Source of the DNA: Amorphophallus konjac
Lineage: Eukaryota > Streptophyta > Magnoliopsida > Alismatales > Araceae
DNA length: 64,000 nucleotides
NCBI GenBank assembly: GCA_022559845.1
Contig: CM040128.1
Coordinates: 226,161,643-226,225,642 of the forward strand
Direction of reading: 5' to 3'
Position numbers and translations under genes: made by a program. The notes under the pieces were generated by a model. It saw only the letters and a program-made list of their open reading frames with translations, was not told the DNA's origin and made no database searches. The number at the start of each line of letters is the position of its first letter. Position 1 is the stretch's first letter. Positions 1-11,456 of the stretch are shown one piece after another.

Positions 1-1320
1 GTGGCTCAGTGCCGTACATGTGCTACGGCCAAAATGAAGAAGCAAAGCTCGGGCCTTTATACGCCTCTCCCCGTGCCTGATGCCCCGTGGCAGGATGTCA
101 GCATGGATTTTGTTTTGGGATTGCCACGTACCTCCAGGAAGCATGATTCGATCTATGTGGTGGTTGACCGTTTCTCGAAGATGGCCCTCTTTATCCCTTG
201 CTCAAAGACTTCGGATGCTTCTAGGGTAGCCCGCCTATTCCTTACTCATGTGGTGTGCAAGTTCGGGTTGCCTCGCACTATAGTGTCTGACCGTGATGTT
301 AGGTTCACTTCCTATTTTTGGAAGACACTATGGCATATGATGGGTACGCACCTCAAGTTTTCCACTGCATACCATCCCCAGACAGATGGTCAGACCGAGG
401 TGGTCAATAGGAGTCTGGGTGATCTTTTGAGATGTCTTGTTAGGGACCGCATTGGGGATTGGGATCTCATTCTACCTATGGCTGAGTTTGCATATAATGA
501 TTCGGTGAATAGGTCTACTGGCATGAGTCCATTTGAAATTGTCACAGGTCGTAGGCCTAGGAAACCCGTTGACCTTGTCCCCATGCCTGTCCATGCTAGA
601 GTGTCGGAGTCGGCCGAGTCATTTGCTAGGCATGTTAGGAGTTTGCATGACGACATCCGTCGTCACATTGAGTCCAGCAATGCACGGTACAAGGAGTTAG
701 CCGATGCCCACCGACACCACCGAGAGTTCCACGAGGGCGAATACGTCATGATCAGGGTAAGACCTGAACGGTTTCCCTCTGGAACCGTTAAGAAGTTGCA
801 AGCTCGCGGAGCCGGTCCATTCAGAGTGTTGAAACGTGTTGGATCCAATGCGTACGTTGTGGACTTGCCCGAGGAATATGGTATAAGCTCTACCTTCAAT
901 GTATCGGATCTTGTTGCATATAGGGACCCAGCGGTGATCCCTAGTGAGCCTTTTGAGCCATCTCCTCCCCTTGAGAGTGATCCCACACCTGAGTGTCCAC
1001 TTCCACCTCCAGCCCCTTTTTCACGGCAGCGTGAGCATATAGATCGTATACTGGACGAGCAAGTGACGGTTACCAGGAGTGGATCTTACCCGCGCTACCT
1101 AGTGCGATGGAGAGGACGGCCCGCTACTGAGGACACATGGATCACACATGGTGAGTTGCAGCAGATTGATCCGGACCTTTTGGAGCGATACAGGAGCGAT
1201 GCAGACCCTTACTCGACAGGGTCGAGTTTCTCCCACCCGGGGAGAATTGGTGCGGACACCCGAGCTATTGATCGGCACGACACACCGAGCCACCGGTACC
1301 GCACACGGAGCACGACATGA
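1..1320 (+). CDS. Ty3 chromovirus integrase with chromodomain-like tail (3' end of pol, partial; E1)
   Basis: This is the C-terminal part of a Ty3/Gypsy Pol polyprotein that inserts retrotransposon cDNA into nuclear chromatin. The window edge cuts the 5' end, so the first codon is not a real start. CRTC near residue 4 is the end of the HHCC zinc-binding domain. The catalytic core follows: MDF with the first Asp near residue 36, SDRD near residue 97, and HPQTDGQTEVVNR with the Glu near residue 133. A GPF/Y-like block (GAGPFRVLKRVGSNAYVVDL) lies near residues 270-290. A chromodomain-like tail (YLVRWRGRPATEDTW) lies near residues 363-377. The frame is intact for 439 codons, unlike nearly every other coding region here. 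It crosses the polypurine tract and ends 73 bases inside the LTR. E1 is probably the autonomous relative of the pol-less elements at 3548-6500 and 6501-36522, because their pol-end remnants align to about 890-1050 here. The chromovirus lineage is unresolved. Confidence 0.93.
   Translation: MAQCRTCATAKMKKQSSGLYTPLPVPDAPWQDVSMDFVLGLPRTSRKHDSIYVVVDRFSKMALFIPCSKTSDASRVARLFLTHVVCKFGLPRTIVSDRDVRFTSYFWKTLWHMMGTHLKFSTAYHPQTDGQTEVVNRSLGDLLRCLVRDRIGDWDLILPMAEFAYNDSVNRSTGMSPFEIVTGRRPRKPVDLVPMPVHARVSESAESFARHVRSLHDDIRRHIESSNARYKELADAHRHHREFHEGEYVMIRVRPERFPSGTVKKLQARGAGPFRVLKRVGSNAYVVDLPEEYGISSTFNVSDLVAYRDPAVIPSEPFEPSPPLESDPTPECPLPPPAPFSRQREHIDRILDEQVTVTRSGSYPRYLVRWRGRPATEDTWITHGELQQIDPDLLERYRSDADPYSTGSSFSHPGRIGADTRAIDRHDTPSHRYRTRSTT
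1235..1247 (+). other. Polypurine tract of E1
   Basis: ACCCGGGGAGAAT lies directly before the inferred LTR start TGGTGCGGACACC. The same tract precedes LTR A (18322), LTR B (22564) and, on the minus strand, the LTR starting at 5533. It would prime plus-strand DNA synthesis and is also translated as the last part of pol. Confidence 0.6.
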
Positions 1321-3547
1321 GCCACCTCAGCGTCCATCTGGCTCGGAGACAGCTTGGAGACTCCGCCTTGAGCCTCCCCATTTATTATATTTAGCTAGAC
1401 TTTATGTGTGTGTAATTTGTATTTATTTCGTTGCATTCGGTTTGCCATTTTGAGTGTAATAGGGGCTTACGAGCATTTCGGACCCCGTGGGCCCCACGGG
1501 CCCCCCGGGCCCCACCACATTGGGCCACCTCAGCCTAGGGTCCCACATGGGGCCAGTCAACATGCCACATGGGAGCATCTAGAAGTTTGAATGGTATTTG
1601 GACACATGGGGGACAATGGACTTGAAAAGTCCAAATGAGAGGCCACCTACCCCCACCTACCAAGTCCAACTTCCACATCCTTGCCATTCTAGTCAATAGG
1701 CCGCCCCCCCCTTTATTTTTTTTTAATTTTCATTTGTGTGGATGGTCACATGCAATCCTAGCCCTCAATCTCCCACCCCTAGATCCAACGGTGGAGGATT
1801 GATTAGATTGGTGACCTATATATGCTTGTAATTTCCATTTTTGATGAATTAATGCCATTTGGAATCAAGAAATTGTTGGAGCTCCAGCTTGGTGCGCCCC
1901 TCTCTTCCCCCTTGCAGCTGTGAAGGTTGCCTCTGGAGGTGTGACTCCTCCCCTATCAGTTCCGGTCATCGCCGCCGCCGCCACGAGCCGCCACCGCACC
2001 GCCATCGCCTTCGCCGGAGTTCTGTCCACGCAGTACCACAGCCACTTCCACGAAATTCCAGTCTCAGCCACGGCCTCAGATCGAGCTGGAACTTTTACTG
2101 GATGTCCCAGAGGTGTCCAGCACGTCCTCAGAATTTTGGTTGGTCATAAAGATCTCATTTGGTATTTTTTGATTTTCGTCCAATCACAGTTTCCAGATAT
2201 GTCTACTGTCTGTTTCCATTTCCACCCGCCCAGAGTTTCAAGTCTTAGGTCCTTTTTTTGATTTTCTTTGGTTAGCCCAATTTAACTGGGTGTCCCTTGC
2301 ATCCATCCCTTCATCCACCATTTTTTTTAATTTTTTGTTCGTCCATTGCATATTTTCTAAAATTCGTTCTCAGTCTTAGCTACAGTACTTTCTACCAGTT
2401 CCCAGATCCGACCACCAGACACTCTAAAAATCCTATAAAATCACCACCACCTCCAACTCCAATTCTAAAAATTGTCCCAGCTTCATGGTTTGATTATCTA
2501 CAAAGTTGAAGAAGAGCTTGGAGTCTGATTCCTAAGGAAAGTAGGCGGTCAATGGTGGTTCTCAGACAAGTACCCTGTAAATCTGATGTCTCGGTTACTG
2601 TACAACAGGGATTTGTAAATTCAGTAAAGTCTAGATCCGGCTAGATCCATCAGATCTCTCTGAGTCTAGATTAAAGCATTTGAAGAGATCTTTCCAACGA
2701 TAGCTCATGCGTCCCGATCTGACGTCGGGATCGACCGCAGTGGCTGTTTTCGCCGGAGCGCGCGCAGGGAAAACAGAATTGAAATCCGTGGGCAGCCATT
2801 CCACAACTTGAAGATCGGACCCGACCGGCCACCAATCGGTGTCTCCGGCCGACCGCCGTCCGTGGAGGCGCGCCACCAGGGGTCTCCATCATAGTGGGAC
2901 CCACCTCCGCAGATCCGGAGGACAGCGCCATCCGTGGGCCCCACGGGCCCGCAGAACCCGCCGTTCGGGAAGCACGAAAACGCAGAGTTCGGCGCGTCGA
3001 GTCGACATCAAGATGCTGCCTGTCAACCTGATTTGCGTGATCCCTGGGGCCCACATGTGACCTTTTACCTCCCTGCGTGGAGTGGGTCGAATCCTTTTGT
3101 ACTGCTGTGAATTATGTTAACCGGGGGTCCGTAAGTCAGCCGGGGTGTCTTCGCCACGCCGGGTGCGTGGAGGTAAAGGTCTTAACTTCTTGGCATTACA
3201 TTGCTTAGCTAGTATACGGTCTTAGGCCGCTGCCGAGAGTGTAGGTTCCTAGCCCGTGTGTCCATGTCACCGCTGTGAGCGTGAGAGTGACCCGTCCCGC
3301 GACTCGATCCGAGTCCGGAAGTGAGTCTGACTACCTTGAACTCTGCCGGTTCCTTAACCGCGCACGATCCACGCCTTCCCTCGCATGGGACGCCGAGTGA
3401 GCTTGTACTTCTGTTAGCGACGTTTTGCCACTAGGAGCTCGTAGTGTCGGGCTTAGTGTCTCTCTGGTGTGTATTGTTGGTCGCGTCTTCATCTAGAGTC
3501 CGAGGGTGGCACTGTATAGTGTCGTCTCCCATGTCCGTCCCGCATCA
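1248..3547 (+). repeat. LTR of E1 (3' LTR, about 2.3 kb)
   Basis: The start (TGGTG) and end (CATCA) are set by comparison with LTR A and B, whose ends are an imperfect TGATG...CATCA. A TATA box (CTATATATG, 1816-1824) lies about 570 bases in. A CCG-rich leader follows at about 1967-2010. A strong inverted repeat in the last third pairs CCTTTTACCTCC (3061-3072) with GGAGGTAAAGG (3169-3179), and encloses a CCACGC/GCGTGG hairpin (3154-3170). The final 250 bases are longer than in LTR A and B. The 5' LTR lies outside the window, so no target duplication can be checked. Confidence 0.8.
1816..1824 (+). promoter_or_regulatory. TATA box of E1 LTR
   Basis: CTATATATG is followed after about 35 bases by the start of the transcribed leader. 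The TATA boxes of LTR A and B occupy the same position before a shared TTTCCATTTT...GAATTAATG block. Confidence 0.6.
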
Positions 3548-5533
3548 GATCGGCTCTCTCGTGTGCCCGGATCGGGTCACGGGACGGTGTCGCACTCTCT
3601 CGCAGCAGCGGTAATGAATAGATAAAGCGAGCTAGATATCCCTACACATGCTCTTTAGCAGCGGCATAAACAAGCATATATGAAATTAAGCAAAATGCCA
3701 AGTAAGGAGCGAGGACGATACCTCCACGCGCTCGGCGTGGGGACGACGGACCCGGCCGAAACTCGTACTCCCGGGACAATTAATACACCATATTACAGCA
3801 AATGAATTACTACCCACTCCACGCAGGGAGGTAAAGGGCTACACAAATGGGCCCGGGAGGACCGAATTCGGGTTGACGGGCGGCTTCTCGCGTCTCTTCG
3901 GCAGCACCCGAACTAGTGACGGTGGGGCCCACGTGCTGTCCGGAGGGGTCGAGTGGGACCCGGTGACACCGCTGTAGTGGGGACACTTAGGGAAACGTTC
4001 CCCGGGCTGGCGGCACGCTGCTTCGCCGGCCAGAGGCCAGGCGGCTCCGATCGGCACCGGTCGGAATAACCGGCCACGGACCTGCCAGTTCTGTTTTCCG
4101 GCGCGCGCTCCGGCGAGAACGGACGCTGCGATCAGCCCCGACGTCGGAATACGACGAAACTGGCGCCGTTGGAAAGATGCTTCGCGGAGCTTCAACCCAA
4201 GGTGATTACATGAAAATAATCAAGCCTGTACTTCTGATTGATGAATTTTGAAGGTTGCTGTTGTACCGTGTCTGAACTCTCAGACTAGCAGGGAACTTTC
4301 CTGTGGATTGCCTTTGACCGCGAGGTAGACATCTGAATATGGGGTTGTGTTCTTCAAAACAGTTGTGGGAAATCAAGCTACAAAACCAGGACTATTTTTG
4401 GATCTGGATTTTGGGAAGCCTACGAATTTCTATGATGTTTGCACTAGCAGTGGGTCGGATCTGGAATCTGGTTGACAACACTGTAGCTGAGGAAGGACAC
4501 GAATTTCTAAAAATAGATAGAAGGCTGATAAAAAAGTAAGAACATTTGTGGATGTAGGGGGTGATGGACAGAACTACCAGTAAAATTGGGAGGGTTTGGA
4601 CAAATTAAAAATATGGCCGGAGGTGGGAAACACAGGGCTGCTGTCACTGTAGACAGAGACAAAACAGAACTAGGAATGAAAGATGCACGAAAATGGGAAA
4701 ATACTAAACGATGGAATTTGGGCGTGAAAATTTAGGTGGAGCTTGGGATACAAGGGAAGAACACACCATAAAAATGTCAGACCACGAAGAGGCCGTGGCT
4801 GATAGCAGGAATTTCAGGAAGAGACCTCTGTCTAGCAGGACAGAACATAGAGAACGGTTTCGCGGCGGCTCGAAGGCGGCACGAACGGCGGCGGTGGCGG
4901 CGGCGGCACCGGTGATGATCAGAAGTTGAGAGGGGGAGATGGAAGATTGATACACTCTAGAATGGGGGTTTGAGAAGAGGAAACTAGGCGGAGAGAGGAA
5001 GGGGGGCGAAAGAAGCCTTCTTGGATTTCACAAAATTTCTGATTTTTCATTGCTTTTCTCATAAAAATACAAACTTATATATTATTCCACCCAAATCCAT
5101 CCTCAACCCTTGGATCTAGGGGTGTGGATTGAAGGGCTAGGATGAGGTGTGAATATCACACAAAAACTAATAAAAAATTCAAGGGGAAGGGGGCGCACCA
5201 TTGACCATGTGTAAGTTGAATGGGGTAGGTGGCCAACCTATTAGAATGTTGACCCATTTAAACACATGTGTCCATATGACGAGCCCACCATTCTAGATGT
5301 CCACCTAGGAAGGTTGACCAGGCCCACATGGTGACATGGATCAATGGGAAAGGGCTGAGGGTCCCCTTGCTGGTCCTACTGCATAATTGCATAAAAACCC
5401 ACACAATCCATGGGAATGACTCCTTGGCTTATAAAGCCTTACATTTACGTACATACTTTCCCAAGGATATAAACACAAACTAAAAGGACATAAATGTAAT
5501 AAAAAGGTACAGGCTCGGTGTTGATTCCCATCA
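3548..5533 (-). repeat. Minus-strand LTR of the E1 family, truncated at its U5 end
   Basis: On the minus strand it starts TGATGGGAATC at 5533, directly after a CCCGGGGAGAGT polypurine tract. A TATA box (TATATAAG) lies at about 5075-5085 and a GCC-rich leader at 4860-4915. The family hairpin CCACGC-CGAGC-GCGTGG is at 3724-3740. Its last 120-150 bases are missing compared with LTR A. It abuts the 3' end of the E1 LTR at 3547/3548, so two LTRs meet tail to tail. Confidence 0.75.
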
Positions 5534-5981
5534 ACTCTCCCCGGGTGGGAGGAACTCGACCCCTTCGAGTAGGGGTAGGGATGCTCGAGTACTCCGGCGG
5601 ATCCGTCACCGTGCCAAGTAGCGCGGGTATGCTCCGCTCCAAGTGATCGTCACCTGCTCATTCCATATATACTCGATATGCGAACTACGATGGGCTAAAG
5701 GTGGTCACTCCGAAGGGGCACTCTCAAAAGGGAAGAAAACAGCTCGTAGACTCACTAGGAATCACCGCTGAGTCCCTATAGGTGACTGATCCGGATATAG
5801 ATGTGGAACCGATCCCATACTCATCAAGTGAGTCCACTCGCCTCTTACTCATAAGAGAACGACAACGAGCTTGCACAAGACGCATGCAGACAAACAAATG
5901 ACACACAAACCAAACAAACCACACAAAACCAACCACACCGACTCATATATGACCCTATACTAAGGTGGTGACACAAGCCCA
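5534..5981 (-). pseudogene. Bridge and pol-end remnant of a pol-less E1-family element
   Basis: On the minus strand this carries a 'GGGATCGGTTCC...GATTCCTAGTGAGTC' block that matches E1 pol at about 890-960 (STFNVSDL...DPAVIPSE). A TG-rich bridge also matches 17910-18000 and 22150-22250. Protease, RT, RNase H and the integrase core are absent. The deletion therefore joins the end of gag to the last stretch of pol, the same design as in internals A and B. Confidence 0.6.
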
Positions 5982-6500
5982 CTAAGTGGCGGCATCCTGG
6001 GCGGCGGGTGAGCCGTCCAACTCTCCCCCCATGGCATAGTACTCATCGGCTAGTGCTTGGTCGGCCTCATAATTGAAAAGTTCAAGCTCAGATGGCAAGG
6101 TCTCCTCAACCCCTAGAGCTAGTGTGGCACGAGTGGGACATTGGTTGGCGAAGTGGCCAAACCCATGACAATGGAAACATTGCAGCCGGGACCGACTGCT
6201 CTCTCCGATAAGAGGGGCCTTACCCTTATCCTCCCGACGGGTAGGGGGTGTAGGCAACAAGGGTGGTGTAGGTGTCGTGGGCAACAGAGGAGGGAGTGTC
6301 GGGGCCGTGGGACGGCCTATGGGTGCCGGGGGACGGGCAACGGGTGCCAGTGGTTGGGGTGGAGGTAGATCCCGTGGTGGGGGAGGTCGAGGTCTAGGAG
6401 CAAAGGGCTCCTGACGGACGGGCTCCTGTGGACGAGCCATAGGTCCCCTCGGGTATGAACCTAAGGAGCCACGGGAGTCACTACGGGGAGGAGCGGGGCT
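5982..6500 (-). pseudogene. Gag C-terminal fragment with one CCHC zinc knuckle
   Basis: This is the nucleocapsid end of a Ty3 Gag, which would bind element RNA during particle assembly. It has a long Pro/Arg-rich stretch and then a canonical CX2CX4HX4C knuckle (CFHCHGFGHFANQC). An acidic tail (ELELFNYEADQALADEYYAMGG) follows. The open frame continues to 6539 only because it reads across the junction at about 6501 into unrelated inverted sequence, so its apparent N-terminus is chimeric. The capsid part is missing. Downstream on the same strand is the pol-end remnant and then the LTR. Confidence 0.75.
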
Positions 6501-6866
6501 CCACAAGGGGTCATACCTTCTTTGATCCCTTTGACCCATTCCCTAGTGGGCCCCTTGACCGACCATATATACTTCAATTCTTCGAGGGAGTCCACTACCA
6601 CACCCCTTCCCTACGGGTCGGGTCGTCTATACCCACCAAACCCGTTCTCGATACACCTATACCCAGTTCTCCTAGCCCTCTCAAGTCTCCCAAATCCAAA
6701 GGGCCGTCCATGCATGACTGGGTCATACTTGGACGTCTAGGTGTTCCCCATGCCACCAACCACCGGTTGCATAACATGCATGCATGGCACATATTCGGGT
6801 GTCCTGGTCCGCCGTCACACACGTACGGGTCGGACTAACATTAGGTTTGTTTAGGGTCTGTGTGAG
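6501..6866 (+). pseudogene. Internal A, first part: 3' end of the unknown ORF of the pol-less family
   Basis: Homology to 21783-22148 begins abruptly at CCACAAGGGG and continues to the E3 insertion. The reading frame of the 376-residue ORF of internal B is kept to its stop at 6838, with only scattered substitutions. The 5' part of internal A is absent: the sequence left of 6501 is the inverted gag fragment. The target GTGAG (6862-6866) was duplicated by E3. Confidence 0.7.
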
Positions 6867-7528
6867 TGTAGATTATGAAAAATCTACTAAAAAAATAAAG
6901 AAAAACTATATGCTAAGAATAGGGAAAAAGAGAATTGGGAGCATGCGTGGATGCAAATAGGAGGGTGATCGCTAGAGGAGTTACCTCAATGAATGCGGGA
7001 GATAATGGGTGACTTCCTTCTCGTCCGATCGGCCGGCCGATGGAGAGAGTCTCTTTGATTACCCTTGCAAATAGAGATAAACACCAACAAAAATGTGGAA
7101 TTAGATTCACGGTGTAGCACCAAAATCCTGAATATAAATATAACGTGAAGATCATGCGAGTGAACACACCTTTCGGGCGCCAGCCCTTTAACCCCTTATG
7201 CAAAAGGGAAGGATAAAAATGCTATGAATGAGATAAAGTGATAGTGTTGCACCGATGGAATAAGTCTCAATGTGGTTGAGAAAAAGGAATAAAAGAGAGG
7301 AAAATGATGCATGCAGAGCTAACAAATGCAGAAAGACACAAAGAAGGAGTAAAGAAAGCCTCTGGGGGATATTCTCTTGTGCGTGCAGTTGCTCTTGATG
7401 GGGTTCGGGAAAGAGCCTCCAAAAGATGAAGCCTTGGACGCATGGAGCTCTTCTCTCTGAGCAACCAGTTGGGCAGTGCCTCCCCGTAAAAATTGAAAAT
7501 CGGCCTCCCTCAGCATGAGCCACAGGGG

Positions 7529-7543
7529 CTCTATTTATAGGGG
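7529..7543 (-). promoter_or_regulatory. TATA box of E3 3' LTR
   Basis: The minus strand reads CCCCTATAAATAGAG, a textbook plant TATA box, and the same sequence occurs in the other LTR. It fixes E3 on the minus strand. Confidence 0.8.
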
Positions 7544-7724
7544 AAAATGGGGTTTAAGTTCAACAACAATTAGGATAGCTTGGTTTTAGCAAGAGATAAA
7601 CATTGGAAGGAGTCCCTCCTGTCATGGAAAGCCATTCTGAAGTTAAAAGGGGCTCAAAACGAGGAAAGAGAGAGGTTCTGCGAAAGTTTGAAATTCAACA
7701 AGAATTGATGACCGTACGACAGTC

Positions 7725-8596
7725 GCTTTTTAAAATGACGCCCGAAGAGGCGTCGTCATTTAACGAATTGACGACTTGCAGAGGGGGGCTATTTAGGATT
7801 TAATACGAATTTCGGTCGGATTCAAGATCTCAAAATATAGCAATGGAAATGACGACTGGATTAGGGGCGTCAATTGAAAGTGACGACTTGCATAGTGCCA
7901 TTAATCAAAAATAATAAAAAGCCAAAAGGAATGGACGACCGTGTCTTCGGGCGTCAATTTAATTGACGTCCGATTTAGGGTCGTTATTTCAAAATATGTA
8001 AAACAGAGCCATTTTTCATTTCTGAATATTATTTTCCCATTTTTTAGGTGGACGTGTATCAAACTGTGCTGATTCCAATTACTATTTTTTCGTATTTTTC
8101 TGACATCCGGAAGGCCACCAAATCACCTCTGAAAGTGGGCCAAAAATAATATTAAAAAATTTCAATTTAAAATTGACGCCCTACACAATGTCGTGATTTC
8201 CATTTTTTTATTTTTTTATTTAATTTAAATCAAAACAACGTCCTTTGCTAAGTCGTCAGTTCGAAAAAAATTCCGAAAAATTCTTAGAAAAATCCAAAAA
8301 AATGGGAAAATGAGAGAATGGACGCCTCTACAGAGAGGCGTCATTTTTATTTTTATTTTCTTTAATTTTCTTAAAAACAAATGATGCCCCCCTCACGCCG
8401 TTAATTTTGGAAAATTCATAAAAATAGAGAAAATTACCCAAAAAATCCTAAAAAATAGGGAAAAATAAGAAAAGGGAGGAAAAGGGGAGAAATCTAAGAA
8501 AAGTGGGAAAAACTACTCAAACAAAGTTAATTTGAGGGTCAAATTGGGATATTACAAGGTAATATGAGATGTACTCACAGTAACGTCAATTTTGGC
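7725..8596 (-). promoter_or_regulatory. U3 array of TGACG/CGTCA motifs
   Basis: About a dozen TGACG or CGTCA pentamers lie upstream of the TATA box, including a TTGACGTCC and several TGACGACTT-like versions. TGACG is the core of plant as-1/TGA bZIP sites. The array is repeated in the other LTR (about 17000-17890). Its role as an enhancer is inference. Confidence 0.5.
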
Positions 8597-8605
8597 GTGT
8601 CTACA

Positions 8606-8620
8606 GCTGCCCCGCCTTGG
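8606..8620 (-). other. Putative E3 polypurine tract
   Basis: The minus strand reads CCAAGGCGGGGCAGC directly before the 3' LTR start. It is G-rich but not purely purine. Confidence 0.5.
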
Positions 8621-10170
8621 CGTCTGCTTTGCAAGGGAGCAGAGCAAACTGAAAAGTAGATGTCAAGGTGTGATGAGACACGCAATCAACGTCACTTGAT
8701 GAGAATTGAATCAAAAGTTCGAGATAAAGCAATCTCAGGAAATTCAATGAAATCAACGATGTTTAGATAAAAGAGGGAGTGTGCACGCGGGCACGAAAAG
8801 GGATGATCAACTTCCAGCACGGTGGAAGTACCCTATGTCACAAACCTGTAGGTTTCACCATTAGAGAGCGGTTACCAGCCAATGTGGACGTACTGCAACC
8901 AAGGTGGATCAAAGGAAAAGGATTGAAATAAGAGGATAGAAATCCAAACAAAGAGCTTTCGAGAAAATGACCCAAAACAGCGAAAAAGTGAACTGAGGAT
9001 TCTATTCAACAATGAATATCTCATATCTGGAAAGATTAAGATCAATTTGACTCTCCAAATCAGCTTATCAGAATGATTTTCCAATGTTGATTCAAAGCCC
9101 TATATGAATGCATGATGGGTTAAAAGAAAAAGTTAAAACAAATGAAAATATAAGATAATCAAGGATAATATTGCGAAGCTATTAAGATTGGGTCAAGAAA
9201 CTGATTTCGCGAGCTGATACTAAGCCGAAGCCCGTTTATCCACGCATCAACTCGCAAAAGGGAACCATCGTCCCCAGTCTTGGATGGCTCAACGGCCTAT
9301 CCGTATGACTAAGATTCCTCTGGAATCATCATTATTTTTGATGAAGGGGAACTCAAATTCCAGATTTACCAAAGTCACAAGGTCCTTGATATAATCTAGT
9401 AGCGTATGTAACATATAGTAAAATGCATACAGGAAGATGGTGGAGCAATGAGCATATGGGGACTGAGATGAGGTGCAAGTACCGTGGGGCTTGGATGATG
9501 ATGCCCGAACGGTGGGACCAGCTTCTTATCCTGCGCTCAAAATTGCATTAGCCAAGATATAAAAGATAACAAGCAATGAATAAAGCATAGCAAGCATAGC
9601 ATGAATCAAAGCATCAATAAACAACATAGACATCAAAGCAACCAAAGCTTGGTGTGGATAGCATTCAAGCATGAATCAAAGCGAAGCATGTTTAGCATGA
9701 ATAGCATGAGTTAAATCATAGCATTGCAAAGTATCATTGTTTGTTGTTTGTCACGAGGATGATAATCTTGGCATGTGAGATTGAGATTGGATGATTAGGA
9801 TCAAGTAATGCCCAGTATAGAGTGATCAAGTGAAATCAGCAGGAGTTTATTAAAAGATTTTGGGAGATGAACGATCAATTAAAGCCCAGTATAGAGAGAT
9901 GACAATCAAGAGTGTCCATAGTGACGAATCATGATGATATTGGGAAGAATCAAAAGATTGATAGCGGTGAAGGGAGAGGACTCATCTCGTGCTCTTGATC
10001 CTTTACAAAATTGTTGTTCCTGCAAAAACACCATCAGAAAATACAATGCAAATTTTTGGATTTTGGAATATACAAATTTTTATGGGTTTAAAAAGATATT
10101 CAAATTTTTATAGGATTTTTAGAAAATATTTGAATTTTTTTGTGAATTTTTAAAAACATTCATTTTTTTT
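8621..10170 (-). other. E3 non-coding 3' region
   Basis: There is no credible ORF. It holds degenerate short repeats: AGCATGAAT-like words at about 9560-9740, and two copies of GCCCAGTATAGAG at about 9810 and 9886. It lies between the repeat-rich segment and the 3' LTR of a minus-strand element. Confidence 0.6.
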
Positions 10171-10290
10171 GGATTTTGATCATGAAATATTCAATTTTTT
10201 TGGATTTTGATCAGGAAATATTCAATTTTTTTTTGGATTTTGATCAAGAAATATTCAATTTTTTTTGGATTTTGATTTAGACTTTGTTAA
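10171..10290. repeat. Tandem repeat, 31-33 bp unit, about 4 copies
   Basis: GGATTTTGATC...GAAATATTC with an oligo-T run recurs at about 10171, 10202, 10234 and 10266. More degenerate versions extend back to about 10060. It lies in the 3' non-coding part of E3. Confidence 0.8.
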
Positions 10291-11456
10291 TGCAGCATCA
10301 AATGGTGTTTTTGAACCACTGGCTAGGGGTCCTCGTTCCTTCCCCTTTCACTAAAAAATACCCAAAGCCGGGCGTGCATTTAAAGGTGGCGCCCTACAGC
10401 CGACTGTCCATGGTTAACGGTGCCCCTACCAAGGCCATACCTGAGAAACATTCGGTCTTAGAGGGAGAAGAGAAGAACAATTGAAGATAAGCTTTATGCA
10501 GGATGGGAGATATCGAGACTTCAATTCCTTCCCGGGTATTACCCCTCAAAGAGGTAGTCTGTTGCACCGGGACTTTGTGCCTTTGATTTTTTAGACCCTT
10601 GACATGCATACGACCAGGGTTTTCCCTGCGGGGACTTTGCCTCTCTTGACATGCCATAATTCATAATTTTGCATTTATCGAAATCTTGACTTGATTTTCA
10701 TAATAGCCCTTTTTGGCTAGATGTATCATGAAATTTGATTTTAGTTTGGGTCAAGACTGCCCCTATTTGAGACTTCTCTCGTATTGGGGATTACCTAGGT
10801 TGGTCATTTCATCTGTCAACCTCTTGCCCCTGCATTCGGCTGAGTAAAGAAGAGAAAAGACTTTCAGATATACTCATGGCATGGCCAAAGTAGCAACGGT
10901 GTTTTATCAAGGAGCTGGCTAAAGGGTGCCGTGAAGTGTGTGGAATGCCCAGCTAAGGGTTGCTCTTAACAAGCGGGGAGAGAACATCGAATTCTCAACA
11001 CGGGGTTCTTATTAACCAAAGTGCTGCAAAAGTAAGCCTAAAGACTCTTTTCAAAAAAAAAAAATTTTAAGATGAAATTCAATAAACATAAATTCCTAGG
11101 ATAAAGGCTTAACATATCACTCTTAATCATGTTAAGAAGCACTTCACTTTGAAAATCATGCGTGAAGCAATGAGATAATCATATCATAAAAATGCTTACT
11201 TACGTCAACATTTTACCTTGCGATCTTTGTTGAAGCAGCTGCCACGAGAGGCGGGGTTGATCATTGTGGGATAGTCCTCTTAGGCAGATAAAAGGATTGG
11301 AAGCAAAGGATTTGGAAATGGCTTAACAAGAAGGAGTGGTGCCAAGACCAGACTCAGATGAATAAGGGGAAAAGGAAGAGAGGCAAGGGCTAGAACTCCC
11401 TTGCTAAGGCGCGGAGACCCTGATCACATGGAACAGTCTACAGAAGGAGAGGAGAA
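10291..11456 (-). other. E3 internal spacer
   Basis: I see no gene here. The segment between the AT-rich tandem repeat and the proline-repeat ORF has only short ORFs on either strand, an A-run at about 11057-11068, and two GGGACTTTG words at about 10569 and 10640. Confidence 0.4.

Larger units (their letters stand above)
6867..8605 (-). repeat. E3 3' LTR
   Basis: This LTR pairs with 16161-17901 over its full length. On the minus strand U3 runs from 8605 to the TATA box at about 7530. The rest is R/U5, ending in TAATCTACA at 6867. Short ORFs inside it are unlikely to be genes. Confidence 0.92.

Noticed and set aside
2631..3060. Overlapping ORFs on both strands in the E1 LTR
   Set aside because: This is GC-rich LTR sequence with stops rare by composition, and none continues in the related LTRs.
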